Shown piece after piece: positions 34,843 through 47,310 of a stretch of DNA of 64,000 nucleotides; position 1 is the stretch's first letter; each line of letters starts with the position of its first letter. The notes under the pieces are model-generated. The model was not told where the DNA came from. It saw nothing but the letters and a program-made list of their open reading frames with translations, and searched no databases. The stretch spans positions 124,001-188,000 of the forward strand of contig JANTQF010000034.1 in the NCBI GenBank assembly GCA_032988165.1. Reading direction: 5' to 3'. Source of the stretch: Emmonsiellopsis sp. PD_33 (lineage: Eukaryota; Ascomycota; Eurotiomycetes; Onygenales; Ajellomycetaceae). A program made the translations under genes and the position numbers.

Positions 34843-36577
34843 TATAGCCTCTACCTTATATTACTTCAGCTGATATAGTTTCATGATACATTTAATAATA
34901 TCTTTATAAATATATATATCTTTATTAGTAGTATTTGAGGTTTCAGTTATCTGAGTATTCTCTATGAGATTATTAAGTTGCTTCTTTCTATCATTTCATG
35001 ATGTTTCTAACTATATAGTATAGTTTCTAGTTGCTTATGATAGTCATCTCATTATATAGAGTACTCATAAATTTCTAGTTATTTATTATGTCACACACTG
35101 CTTGTACTTCTATATTATATAGAGTTATGACATATTAGACTACTTTCTTACTTCTCTTAGTAATATATAGTATGAGGGCCTCCATGGCAACTGTTAGAGT
35201 CTTCTTAGTAATTTTATAGCTCTTCAGTTATAGGGATGAAGTTTCATTGTGAGCCTAATAGTCATTTAAGAAAGTATTAGTATTAATAGAGTTATTATTA
35301 CTAATATGTTCTTCATCATCAGTAATCTCTAGTATATTTGCTAATCTATTAGTTATAACTTAATCATCATTTTGTAGGCATTTAAGGATCTTAGCCTCTA
35401 TATAATTAAATCTCTAAGCTAGGATGTACATTATAGGAAGACATCTAATATGAAAGGATTAAATTTACTTGATTTACTTCTAATAGTTCTAGTAGCAGAG
35501 ATTATTTACAGTATTTATAATATTATGCTCTATTATATCTAATGAGAAGATTATAGTGTTCTGACATTCTCATTTATTTAGTAGAATATTAATTTCCTAG
35601 TTTCACATTATAGCCCTTCAGTCTTATAGGTATACATATTACTTCTTATTTATAATATACTTATCTATCTTATATTTACTTTGTATGTTTAGTGTAGCTT
35701 TCTAGCATACTTCTCTAATTATATATATATTATCATATCTGATCTTACTCTCATTAAGGTATTTTCTAGGGGAATCACACACTTTATAATTAAAATTATA
35801 TGATATGTTTCAGAGGAAGATAGATTCATTTAAATGATTAATTACTTTTATATTATTCATTTTATTATTCTTATTCTATTTCTCTTTAATTTCATTAATT
35901 ATTATTTTAATTTTAATTTTTAGGTGTTCCACCCACAGCTTCAGCAGGGGTTTTTTTGGCTCAGGGCCTTGAAAGTCCCAGTCTTTTCCTGGGTCTACTT
36001 GTATTTTTAGAATCAAAAATTATAAGGAATTTTCAGTGATGAAAGGTGCTGGAGTTACATTCTCTTTCTCAGTCTATCTTACTTTATAATCTTTTAGTTG
36101 GGAAACTAGTTTATTGTTATGAAGTATTTAACTGTATCTCTAGTCTTTTAGACTAATAATAATAGTTTACAGAGCTGAGACCAACATTATATTAATAATT
36201 ATAATAGGAAATTTATGATATTTTATATTCATAATGAATATATTCATTTCCCAGTCTGAATAATTTAATATTTTAAATATCTATCTTACTTGCTTCTCAT
36301 TAGCCTTCTCATTTAATATTCTTTATTTTCTTTTGTGTCACCAACTCTACTTGCAGAGGAGTTATTACTAATATTAAGGTTTATAAGGTTTATTATACTA
36401 ATTAGAAAGTTAGTAGCTGCCTAGAGTGTTTAGCATCTCTTTCTGAGAGTTTTTACTGATATAAGAGATATATTAGTAGATTTATATTACTTTGTGATCT
36501 TAGATGTAAAGGTTTTTTTATCCTTAGCCTTCTTAACTCTATTTTTACTATTATCTTTTTTGCTGTGAGGTATCATG
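34843..36577 (-). pseudogene. Unidentified decayed protein gene
   Basis: A minus-strand frame starts near 36577 with MIPHSKKDNSKNRVKKAKDK, a very basic beginning, then a Lys/Asn/Ile-rich part. A coherent stretch further on contains KVCDSPRKYLNESKIRYDNI, CQNTIIFSLDIIEHNIINTV, SFHIRCLPIMYILAQRFNYI (first Q from TAG), ANILEITDDEEHISNNNSI and AMEALILYITKRSKKVV. Frame changes occur near 36180 and 35930, and stops fit CAG/CAA/TGG decay. I do not recognise the family. It may be a host gene or a Gag-like protein of another element. It sits between the LINE tail and a solo LTR. Confidence 0.4.
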
Positions 36578-36623
36578 GTGACTTTACATCTTACAGTATA
36601 AAGATAGGTATTTAAGTATGAAT

Positions 36624-36941
36624 TGTAATATCTGGTGTCAAATATAAAGGCTTTTTAATTCAAAAGGTAGACTATGAGTTGCTGAACAGTGTGACAGGAA
36701 TAGATAGGTAAGAATGTATGTATATTTCAAACATAGAGGTCATATAGTAATAAGACTGTTTGCTGATTCTTTTCATAAGAAACCTGCACAGTATATATAT
36801 TAATAGCTAGCTACTAAGTGCACATCATGTGTGCATTGCCAGGTGCACTATCAGGCACACTGCTGGGCCTGAGGTCTGAGATCTAAAGTCTAAAAGTACA
36901 GTTAATCTACATGTGATGTGTAGTCTCCTTTATGTGTTACA
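36624..36941 (-). repeat. Solo LTR of the 319-bp gypsy family
   Basis: TGTAATATC...TATGTGTTACA on the plus strand, with no internal sequence beside it. A perfect 5-bp duplication TGAAT (36619-36623, 36942-36946) shows that an element inserted here and was lost by recombination between its LTRs. Confidence 0.9.
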
Positions 36942-36946
36942 TGAAT

Positions 36947-37932
36947 AGATAAATATAGAGAGAAGTAGTTTTAGATAGATTATAATGAGATTCTATATGT
37001 GAGATTAGTAAAGTGTTATTAGTGAATTTACCATGATAATAGTTGTAAATGTCTATAGATTTTAAAGGCTGAATTCTTCAATACTATAAGAAGTCTCTAT
37101 ATTTAGTAAATATTTATTTTATATTTCATTATAAAAATAGTATTATCATAGAAAGTTCATAGCTTTCAGTAGATTCCTCAGTGAGATGAGGTCATTACAT
37201 GCAGTAAATATAAATAGAATAGTAGAAGTATGTAGTAAATATATGAGTAAAATAAGATATATAAAGATGATATCTATATTAACTAGTATAATAATAGAGT
37301 GCTAAAGATTTCATGAAGTATAATACTTAATTAGGTAATAAATATTTTAATATCATATAGAGGTATAGAGTCTCTATGGTTAGTAATTTAATATTCTTCT
37401 TTATAATTTATATTTTGTAAATATCAAAGCACTTTTGAGTTTCTTTTAGGTTTTTTAAATAGCTAGGCTACTACCTTTATAGGGCAGCCTTATTAATGTG
37501 TATTTAATAGTAATATAGATTTCTATCAGTCATACTCATATTATTATATAAGCTTCTTCATATTTTAGAGAGTATGCTCAGAATACTATCTATCTTCCTC
37601 TAAACTATAGTCCTTCCATCTTATGAGATATTTAATCTTATTATCACATTTAAAAGTTCTTATTTACTTTATTATTATTTTTTTTATTTCATATAATTTC
37701 CATTCATCTGAATCTTCTTTCATTATAATAGAACTCAGTATTAGCAGAGTGCACCTAAAGAGGTCTTCCTCTCATAAGATAAGTTTCAAGTGGGTAATGA
37801 ATATCATGAGGTATATGCAGAAATATACTGAGAGGTTCAGAAGGTAAATAAGACTATTAACTTGATAGTAAATTATGAAAGAGTCTGTATATTAAGAGGT
37901 AAACTTACTATAAGTTTAGAGTAGTGATGTAT
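36947..37932 (-). pseudogene. Chromodomain end of old gypsy element K (left part)
   Basis: On the minus strand from 37932 the frame reads VNSLIYLL, SIIMKEDSDEWKLYEI and, at 37636-37560, KIKYLIRWKDYSLEED, EHTL, NMKKLI, a chromodomain. It continues the integrase C-terminus at 59346-59690 (IFIKKYYNKKHTLRFF). Gypsy G inserted between the two parts with the duplication GTAT. The rest to 36947 is presumably the element's 3' untranslated region. Its LTR is not identifiable here. Confidence 0.7.
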
Positions 37933-38106
37933 TGTAGTTTTCAGGATCACATGATCAGCTCATGTGATTATATATAGCCTTATTATACTGCCTAGTGCTA
38001 CTACATACTACACCCCTTTTTATACTATGATCTTACCTATTTTATTATATATAATTACACAATCTTTTCTATAACTTTCATACAATCAGACACCTTCAGA
38101 ATCACA
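37933..38106 (+). repeat. 5' LTR of gypsy element G
   Basis: 174 bp, TGTAGTTTTCAGG...CAGAATCACA, the reverse complement type of the E LTR. The mutated primer site TAGTAGTATA follows two bases downstream. Confidence 0.9.
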
Positions 38107-38349
38107 TCTAGTAGTATATTTAAATGCTAACTATTCATACAGCTAAGCAACATAGCTTTCTACCAATAAAATAGCTCATTATGCTATGTAGCCAGATGTA
38201 AGATCATGCAACCTAACCCTAGATAAATAATGTAATTATATATAAGTAATAGTAACCTTAATGATTTCCTGAGATAAGAGAGGAGTAGCTAGTGATTCTG
38301 AAGAAGGTTATATTCCTCATCACATGAATATAAAAATCTCAAAAATGTT

Positions 38350-39236
38350 TACTAGGATAAGAGATAAAAGTAACATTCTCAAACCTTTTCTATTATCAAT
38401 CCTCATCTAAAACTCTTTTTGTATAACTCCAATCATGAACTTCATTATACAGAACATCTTCTTAGAAGTATAAGATTAAGGCTTCAATGACATTCAGCAA
38501 CTCTTGCTTGATTTATGTGAGATTATGTAAAGAATGCTCAATCTGATCCCCTGAGAATGACAGATAGAGGCCTATAATAGAGTTCTTCAGGTAATATTAC
38601 AAGATTAAGAGATAGTTGCCAACTAGATGTAGGATACTATCTGCCTTGAGAATGCTCAAGCTCTTCAGGTGAATAAGAAAGCTGTCATTAAATTAGCAGA
38701 TGAACTGTATAGAGTTCAGAATCTAAACAGCACTTTGAAAAGTAATTTCATAATAATGTATCTTGTGAAGGCTGAATCTAAATTAGCATTATATAAATAG
38801 ATTACTAATTTATAATACTAAATATATAAATACTCTTACAGCTTCTTTCTGATGATTTAAAATACTAATGTGCCTTCCATCTTCACCTTCAGCCTTAGCA
38901 TGCCAGTTGAATCTGACATTCCTCAGTGCATGTTATATAGAGGAGACAATTCTGATGACAACCAGCTGGCTGCAGAGTATATTAAAACCTTGAAAATAGA
39001 AAAACCTCTAATATATGATGAGAATTATATGAATGATGTGATAGCTTGTTAGATTATCAAAATAAAAGCATACTTCAGAAATGAGAGAAAGCTCACAGGA
39101 AAGAACCCTATAAGCTAGTAGAAGGCCTTTTAGAGAGCAAACCTACTTTATAAGAATATTAAGAACTTATGAAAGAGTTTGAAGAAACTTTACTTGAATG
39201 ATCTTATTACTCATTTCCTTCTGAAAATGTAGGAAG
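38350..39236 (+). pseudogene. First part of gag of gypsy element G
   Basis: The frame corresponds to E gag (complement of 28520-27600). An open piece at 38870-39052 includes PVESDIPQCMLYRGDNSDDN. The capsid-like part ends at 39236, where gypsy D inserted within gag; it continues at 46768. Stops are TAG/TAA in the pattern of the window. Confidence 0.65.
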
Positions 39237-39555
39237 TATAATGTGCAAAGGAGACTACACATCACACATAGATCAACTGTGCTCTCAGATTTTGAATCTC
39301 AGACCTCAGGCCCAGCAGTGTGCCTGACAGTGCACCTGGCAATGTGCATGTAATGCACACTTAGTAGCTAGCTATTGATATATATACTGCACAGGTTTCT
39401 TATGAAAAGAACCAGCAAATAGTCCTATTATTATATGACCTCTATATTTAAAATATACATACATTTTTATCTGTCTATTCCTGTCACACTATTCAACAAC
39501 TCATAGTCCACCTTTTCAAATTAAAAAGCCTTTATATTCAATGCCAGACATTACA
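39237..39555 (+). repeat. 5' LTR of gypsy element D
   Basis: 319 bp, TATAATGTGCAAAGGAG...ACATTACA. The primer-site block GTTCTATTTGCTCACCCC follows. Confidence 0.93.
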
Positions 39556-39629
39556 GTTCTATTTGCTCACCCCTGAGTAAATAGTCCATTAGAAATAGAT
39601 AAACAACAGCAAGATAGCTCATGAAAAGA

Positions 39630-42600
39630 CTGTAAATAACTGCAGAAGAACCCCTCAAGTGCATACTAACCTCTCTATGTAATAAGGGATCAGTAATGAT
39701 GAACTATAACTCAAACCTCTACAAGATCCTCTGCAGGATTCTCCACAGAAATCTGACTACAAATCAACTATAGATAATGAAGGGTCAGATGATGAAAACC
39801 TGCACCTGCCTGCTATATAGCTATATATAATTGAAGAATGCATCAAAGAACTATAGATGCAATGAAAAATTTAAAAGGCAGAATACATCATGAAGGTACT
39901 GGAGAACTAGCTAGTATAAGATGAATTATTAGATTAAGAGGTAGCTGTGCTGATTGTGCAGGAGAAAATCATGACTCAAAATTAAATCTTAAAAAGGCCT
40001 TATACAGAAATAACCTAGTTACCCTACTGAACTACCTATTTAAAGGTTGATACCTCCTCCAAATATCAAGAGAAAAGTATGTTAGAGCTTGAGAACTTCA
40101 TCATCTGAACTGAAATGAAATTCAAACATAATAAAGACTATTATGCTGTTGAAAAACACTACATTCAGAATACTATATAGAAGCTCATCATGAAACCTCT
40201 CTACTAATAGAATATTTTCTATAAGAATTACAAAGTAAATCTGAAGAATTCATTACTCATCTAGGAAGACCTCTATATGTAATTACAACTATACCTTATA
40301 AATCTAGATGCACTCCAACAGTAATTAATTAAGAGATATATAAATGTATAATAATAGAACAATCAATTCATCTGAGATTTCATTAAGTATCTTCTCAATC
40401 TAGAGAAATATCTGCTCTATAAGATCCAGAAGGAATAGCATAGTTCTAACCTGATGAACTGCTACTAAGAGGAAATTCAAATTCATGCACATCTAGTAAA
40501 AGAAGACCTTAAGGATTACAAAGAGATATTAGTATTTCTATGCAAGATGAAGTAGCATTATAAGAACTAAAAACTATTCTCATTCAAGTAGGAAATCACT
40601 GCAAATCCACTGCATAAGAAGAAGTCTTTTGATTTCCAGATAAAAATAGAGTCTAAAAGGGAAAAATCTCTGAATCACACACTTAGAGGCTAATCCTCAC
40701 AATCTAAGTTTACTCCTCACCTTAAGTGCTCTTACTGCAACAAATCAGGTCATATTTCTAATAACTACTAGGAACTTCATCCTGAAAAGCATATGAAGAA
40801 GCATAAGTTAAAAAACTAGATCTCTTAGTGCTAAATACTGCTATAGTACTGAGAGTGAACAAGATGAGATAGAGGCACAGCAAAGAAATGATAGCAATCA
40901 AGATATAGCTAGAAACCCCCTAAGGGTTAGTTATTACCTAGGTACTTATTAACTAAGGCATAGAAGCAAATTTTATCAGCCAGAAATAAATAAAAATACA
41001 TTTTGAAAAAGATAGTGAAGATTCATGCTGAATCAGTATAATTAATGGATATTAAATTATAATTTATAATTAATATGAGATGTATGTACATGCAATTAAT
41101 AATAAAGAACTCTCTTGCAACTAGAGCTTTCATTTTAAAGTAGTAGATATGAAAGACTACAATGTCATTCTGAAATTTCCCTGACTTAAAACTGTGAATC
41201 TCAATATCTAATGATTAAAATCACACTAAATATACTACATACTATATATCAATAACATTAAGATCATCACCATGAAACAGATGGATGCAGTAGTTAGAAT
41301 TGAATGTATAGCTTATATTATCTACTCATATTAACTGAAAGGGGATAAACTGATTGCTCTGTTCAGCATAGTTCTAGATAGAAAGCTAGTAATATTAGAA
41401 GCTTACTATAAATATAAAGATATTTTCTTAGAAGCTGCAGCAGAATTACTTCTAAAACATGCACAACATGATTATCTAATTAATTTAATATCTGAAAAAA
41501 AATCTCTTTACCAATCAATCTATAATCTCTCCATCAAAGAACTAAAGGTGCTACATAAATATCTGAAATCTAGTCTGAAAAAAGAATGGATATATCTATT
41601 AAAAAGCCCTGTAAATGTACTAATATTTTTTATCCTAAAAAAAGATAGAATTATATACCTTTATATAGACTACTATAAGCTCAACACTATTAGTATAAAG
41701 AATTAATATCCTCTCCTCTTAATCAGCAAAATAATTAATAGACTGGCTAGTATAAAGGTCTACTCACAGTTAGATCTCTGCAATGTATATCACCAACTAT
41801 GCATACATAAAGATGATAAGTGGAAAATAGCTTTTCAAACACACTATAGCTATTTTAAATATTAAGTGATTCTCTTTGAACTCATAAATATATCAGTAAC
41901 ATTCTAATCCTATATCAATAAGACTCTGAGTAATCTTCTAGATATCTGTTGTATTATCTACCTGGATGATATTATCATCTACTTAAACTTGAAGAAAGAG
42001 CATTATAAGTATGTGTGCATGATACTGAAACATCTACACACCTATAAATTGTATGTAAAACTTAGTAAATGTATATTCTACATGAATTACATTAATTTCC
42101 TTAGCTTTATAATCAGTATAAATAGCATCAAAATAGAATAGAGCTAGATCAATACTATCCTCTTTTAGTTAGAATCTAAGTGCATTCATAACATCCAGAT
42201 ATTCCTAGAGTTTGTGAATTTTTACTACTATTTTATAGATAGATTTACAGTAAAAGCACAGCTCTTATCTACACTTACAAAAGACACAACATAGAAAGGT
42301 TAGAATCAAAAGATGATCCTTCTTGATACTAATGCACAGAAAGCTTTTCAAGAGCTAAAAAGTACATTTATAAAGGCCCTAATTCTTATGCACTTCAATT
42401 CAGATTGGAAACTCCAGATAGAGCTAGATGTATCAGATTTCACACTAGGTGTGATTCTCTTGTAGTTAAATCTAAATGATAAATAATAGCATCTAATTGC
42501 ATATTATTCACAAGGCTTATTATTAGTAGAGTATAACTACAGTACATATAATTAGGAACTCCTCACTATCCTTATAGTATTTAAGTAATAGTACTACTAC

Positions 42601-44600
42601 CTGCATGGTACATATTTCTCTATAATAGTTTTATCTGACTATACTAATTTATAACATTTCATGATAATAATAGAATTAGTTGGACATCAGATATAATGAA
42701 TGGAAACACTCTCTACATTTAACTTTATCATTAAGTATCATTTAGGAATAAAGAATCCCACAGATGTGCCTAGTCATCACCCTGACTATAAAGAGAATGT
42801 TTTAAGGTAAATATTATTACTAATAATTTAAGAAAAGCTTCTTTGAGGAATGTTTTAAACATCAGATATAGATATACAGACACAGTTAGAAGACCTCAGT
42901 CAGTAAATAATCAACATGATAGCACATTTAAAACTATCAAATAATAAGGAAAATGTAATTTATATTGGTGCACTTACTTTCTGTGCATATTAAAATGTGT
43001 GTGCAGATGAGAGACATATTACTAGTAATATAAAAAGGCTAGCTCATCTAATACTATAGATATTAATTAATATGATCATAGAATCTAATATAGCCTATAA
43101 ATCCTCTCTCACTGAACTCATTATAGAATTTCTGCACTACATGTAAGCTCAGAACACTGAGCACACTGAGGTACATAAAAGGATGAAAGTAGGTAAAATA
43201 GATGAAACTAAGTACTCAAATTAGATAACTAATTAAAATGATCTACTTCATCATAAAGGTTACATTTCTATCCCTATAGATCAAGTAATAAGAGATAAGA
43301 TTATGAAATTAAATTATAATGATCCTCAAGAGGGACATTTTAGTATTAAGTGCACTTTTAAGTGTGTCTGGAGGAAATACTTTTAATGTGATATAATAAT
43401 AAATGTTTGAGAATATGTGTGTACCTATAATATCTACTAATAGGTTAAGATGCACTATCATAAGAAATATGATCAATTAGAATTACTTTCTATTCTTACC
43501 TTTTCTTTTAAAATGATGATAATGGATTTCATTATCAAACTTCTATCATTCAAGTAGAATAGTAAGATCTATGATTCAATCATAGTATTTATAAATAAAT
43601 TAATTAAGTATGTAGTTTATAAATTAGTTAATGAAGGTATAAGTGCACCAGAGCTTGCAAACCTAATATTTGATATCTTCACTGGATTTTTTAATTACCT
43701 GTACTATTAGATAACAGACTGTGCTGAAATATTCAGCTCCAGCAAATACTAATCAACACTCTACTACCTTCTAAAAGTATACTAACAGTTAATAACTGTG
43801 TTCCACCCTTAAATAGATAGCTAAATCAAGAGGCAGAATTAGATGCTTAAGTACTACCTGCATATCTATTACAACTTTTACCAGGATGACTGAGCTAGAT
43901 AGTTGCTGCTAGTGCAGTTCTCCTACAACACCTCTATACATAGTATTCTCAAGATGTCTCCTATAGAAGTACTAATAGGTTTTTAACCTGAATTGCATTT
44001 AGATGTTGAATTAGACATCAATATAGAGAGAGGAGAAGTGCAGAAGGCAACAGAATATATATACTATATAAAAGAAATATAGAACAACCTGTAAGAATCT
44101 CTTCTGAAGGTCTAGAAAACACAGAAGAAATATTATGACTAATATCACAAGGAGAAGTATTTTGTAGTTGAGGACTAAGTCATACTGCACTCAAAAAACA
44201 TTAGTATATTATATTTAAGTTTAAAGTTAAATCATTATCAATTCAGCCCTTTCAAAATCATTAATATGTGGGGAAAATAGACATACAAATTGAAACTTAT
44301 ATCATAATATAAAGATATACATCTCATTTTTCATATCTCATTGCTTAAATCATACCATGCATGGCATGGCAAAATCCCAGAGGCCAAATTAATAATAATA
44401 GATGGAGTCAAGAAGTTCAAAGTTGAAGAGATCTTAAGGAAGTACAATTATTTTAATAGCTAATAGTATCTTGTGTGCTGGAAAAATACAATAAAGATAG
44501 AGAATTCCTAGAAGAACATAGAAAACCTTGAGAATGCATAGAATTTAATTGATAAGTTCAATGCACAGTTTAGTCATAAAGTAATAAAGCTGAAGTGCTA
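39630..44600 (+). pseudogene. gag-pol of gypsy element D, decayed
   Basis: Collinear with C. Gag: KRPYTEIT and DTSSKYQEKSMLELENFI near 40000-40110, and the knuckle CSYCNKSGHISNNY near 40735. RT: CCIIYLDDIIIY near 41950, with the catalytic Asp pair kept, unlike C. RNase H near 42330-42550; integrase core near 43510-43830 (MDFIIKL). The integrase C-terminus runs uninterrupted into the chromodomain near 44400-44560, showing what C looked like before F inserted. Dozens of in-frame TAG/TAA/TGA codons make it inactive. Confidence 0.8.
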
Positions 44601-44759
44601 TTAACCCAAATAATAACTAGCCTACATATAGAAAGGAGAGAAGAGGAAGAATAAGTTTCTGAAAATCAAATCTCATTATTTCATATTAATATTAAAAGTC
44701 CTGAGGAGCACAGTAGATAAAAAACAAATCAAAAAACACCAGAGAAAACCTGAAGCACA

Positions 44760-45660
44760 CACCACATCTAGCCCAGGAAGGTAGATTATTTCCATTAAAG
44801 TCAGAATCAATCAAGTACATTAAGACAGAATAATTATACTTACATAAAGAATCAAGACAACATCAAATAATCCTTCTATCTCCTCTAACACTTTCTTATA
44901 TTAAATAGCTGCTTGACTCTATTACTACTAAATCTCAGAGAGCAACTATATTACATCAGTATATTTAGACTTATCTAATAGATTCTTAAAGTAATTTAAT
45001 TACTTAGCTGTGTTGATCAACTTCATGGCATCTACATACATATTAATGGGAACCTATAGTGTAGTTAGTAATTAGTTTTTTTTTCAAATTAACTACAGAA
45101 AAACTCACTATCTCATAGTGATAATAATACTACACACATTAAGAACAGCAAGTCACATACAGACTCTTAGAAGGATAATAAAATACCTCCACATCAGCCT
45201 TAATAGTTAGGTAGTAGACATACTCCCCACATCATTTTAGTAAGTACAGACTCTTAGTAGATCTTTCTCAGCACTTATTCTTCTTCTCTTTAGTCTTCTT
45301 CTCATCATTATTATTATTATCATTCTTATTTTTATCCTTTTTATTCTTATTCTCATTCTCATTATTACCATCATCCTCTGGGGCCTGCATGACAAGTTAT
45401 ATAAAATCTCTAGCTAACTAGGTAGCAGACATCAGAGCAGCAAGAGCAGAAGTAGGACAGACTAGAATAATAGAAGATATAGGAGTAAATAAATAGCTGA
45501 GCATGCAAGGAGGAGTAGCAGCAGCAAAAGACAGTATAGAGATACATACAGAAGGGAGGCCACAGGAAAAGATAAAAGAGGAATCTTCATGGCAGAAGGA
45601 TATAGCCAGAGAGGAATGCAATGGAGTTTAAGAACCCTAGAGTGAGAAAGTATCATATAG
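44760..45660 (-). pseudogene. Antisense, intron-containing accessory gene of gypsy element D
   Basis: Homologous to 29560-30551 and 9138-10080. An open piece at 45621-45418 (MHSSLAISFCHEDSSFIFSC) is followed, after stops, by an acidic/basic tract (APEDDGNNENENKNKK), YLTIKADVEVFYYPSKSL and a degraded Cys cluster. Intron 1 is 45053-45108 (GTGAGT, TACTAAC, TATAG on the minus strand). The second intron region near 44810-44860 keeps GTAAGT but its branch reads CTGAC. Function unknown. Confidence 0.6.
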
Positions 45661-46443
45661 AAGGGTAGCTAGCCCCATAAGGGGGTTAGAAGAAAAGAAA
45701 GAGTCTAATAGCACACATCCTCCACACACATGTAATAATGTGGGAGTTTGAGGGGCTATTTCAAATTAATATTTTTTATTTTGAACTATCAAAGTACATC
45801 TATTAGCAATTTCTATGATATGGTACCTCAACAACATGAAAGAAGCAAAGAAAAGTAGCATATTATACTCAGGTAATATCATATAACTATAATATATAAA
45901 AAGTAAAATAATTATCCAACTATATAGATGCACATTCAGACTGAGTAATCTAAAAATAGAGTGCAACTAATGTATAAAGCATTCATAAACTAGTAGAAGA
46001 TATTATAGATACTCAGACAAGAAAATATTATATTAGAGTAGATAACAAGTAGGATGATAGATCAAATTGTAATGCTAACATTCAATGAAGGAAATAAAAG
46101 AACATAGTAAAGTAGAGAGTATATATATTTATAGCTGTATGCTAAATTACCCACCTATTATTACTCAGGCATCTAATCACAGAAAACAAACATTAACTGT
46201 ACTACATACTAAATCATTTAACAATAAAATCACTAATTCCTACAATATGATTGACCTGTAGAATATGAAACTATCTGACCACAATAGCTTAAATCTTCTA
46301 TTAAGTGTAATAGCTTAAATCTTCTATAATGCACAACAGCCTAAACCTTCTATAATGTGTATTATGTATTAGCCCAATTCTTCAGCTATGACACAGAAAA
46401 TCCACAAATCTGCTGAAGGCTAGCTTCTAAAGAGAGGAGTAGT
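45661..46443 (+). other. 3' untranslated region of gypsy element D
   Basis: No coding frame is seen. It contains the promoter side of the antisense gene, the 26-bp repeat array (46284-46360) and a purine-rich stretch AAAGAGAGGAGTAG just before the 3' LTR. Confidence 0.55.
46284..46360 (+). repeat. 26-bp tandem repeat, three units (element D)
   Basis: Three units of the block seen four times in C (31106-31209) and about four times in B. Confidence 0.75.
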
Positions 46444-46762
46444 TATAACATGTAAAGAAGATCATACATCACATATAGATTAATTGCATCCTCAGATCTC
46501 AGATCTCAGACCTCAGGCTCAGCAGTGTGCCTGATAGTGTGCCTGGCAATATGCACATGGTGCACACTTAGTAGCTAGCTATTAATATATATACTGTGCA
46601 GGTTTCTTATGAAAAGAACCAGCAAACAGTTCTATTACTATATAACCCCTACATTTAAAATATACATACATTTTTACCTGTCTATTCCTGTCACACTGTT
46701 CAATGACTCATAGTCCACCTTTTCAAATCAAAAAGCCTTTATATTTGATGCTGGACATTACA
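46444..46762 (+). repeat. 3' LTR of gypsy element D
   Basis: 319 bp, TATAACATGTAAAGAAG...GACATTACA, followed by the duplication GGAAG. Confidence 0.93.
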
Positions 46763-46767
46763 GGAAG

Positions 46768-47310
46768 ACTTTGCATGATGAGTAGTCATAAACTTTGAGA
46801 AGTCTAATACTAATATCAAGAGGAACAAGTAATTTCTGGAGCTTTACTAGATCAAAAGTTTGACTTTATACTATATGAAGTTCAACTAACTGTATAATGA
46901 GACTCCTCTCAGACTTACTACTAATAGTTTGCTGAACTTCTTTGTCATGATGATATTAGATGTCATGAAAGCTAAATAGAATTAATTGGATGTTTGCCTG
47001 ATAATAATGTAAGGGGTATATGAGGTTCTTTTCTGATGAGAGATAGTGCTGAAATATTTAACCTCAGTAGGCATTACTCTCAGGAATATCCATGCCCTGG
47101 CAGTATCTCTATGTGACCCAGATGCCATGAATATTAATCTTAATGTGATTATTGAAGCTCTGAATCCTCTGAAGAAGAATAGCTAGACCTGAAAATCATA
47201 GTGTAAGAGGTATAAGGCCTGTTTTCATTGTAGTTGCCTGAATTATGGTGTCCAGACCTGCCTCATAAATCCTAAGAATAAGGAAGCAAAAAACTTGCAG
47301 GATTAGTAAG
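46768..47310 (+). pseudogene. Second part of gag of gypsy element G with zinc knuckle
   Basis: Gag resumes after D and ends with KRYKACFHCSCLNYGVQTC near 47215-47265, where the last knuckle Cys survives (E has Tyr). The slippery heptamer A AAA AAC lies at 47288-47294, in phase, just before the gag stop. Confidence 0.7.

Larger units (their letters stand above)
39237..46762 (+). mobile_element. Gypsy element D (319-bp-LTR family), uninterrupted full-length copy
   Basis: 7526 bp, inserted in the gag of G with a perfect 5-bp duplication GGAAG (39232-39236, 46763-46767). LTRs are 39237-39555 and 46444-46762. It is the only uninterrupted full-length member of this family here, but is heavily mutated. 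It is the best reference for element order and length. Confidence 0.95.

Noticed and set aside
34809..34850. AAT/ATT microsatellite as an independent repeat
   Set aside because: It marks the 3' tail of LINE copy 1, adjacent to target sequence; not a separate feature.
37623..37847. Plus-strand frame of 74 codons
   Set aside because: Shadow of the minus-strand chromodomain of gypsy K.
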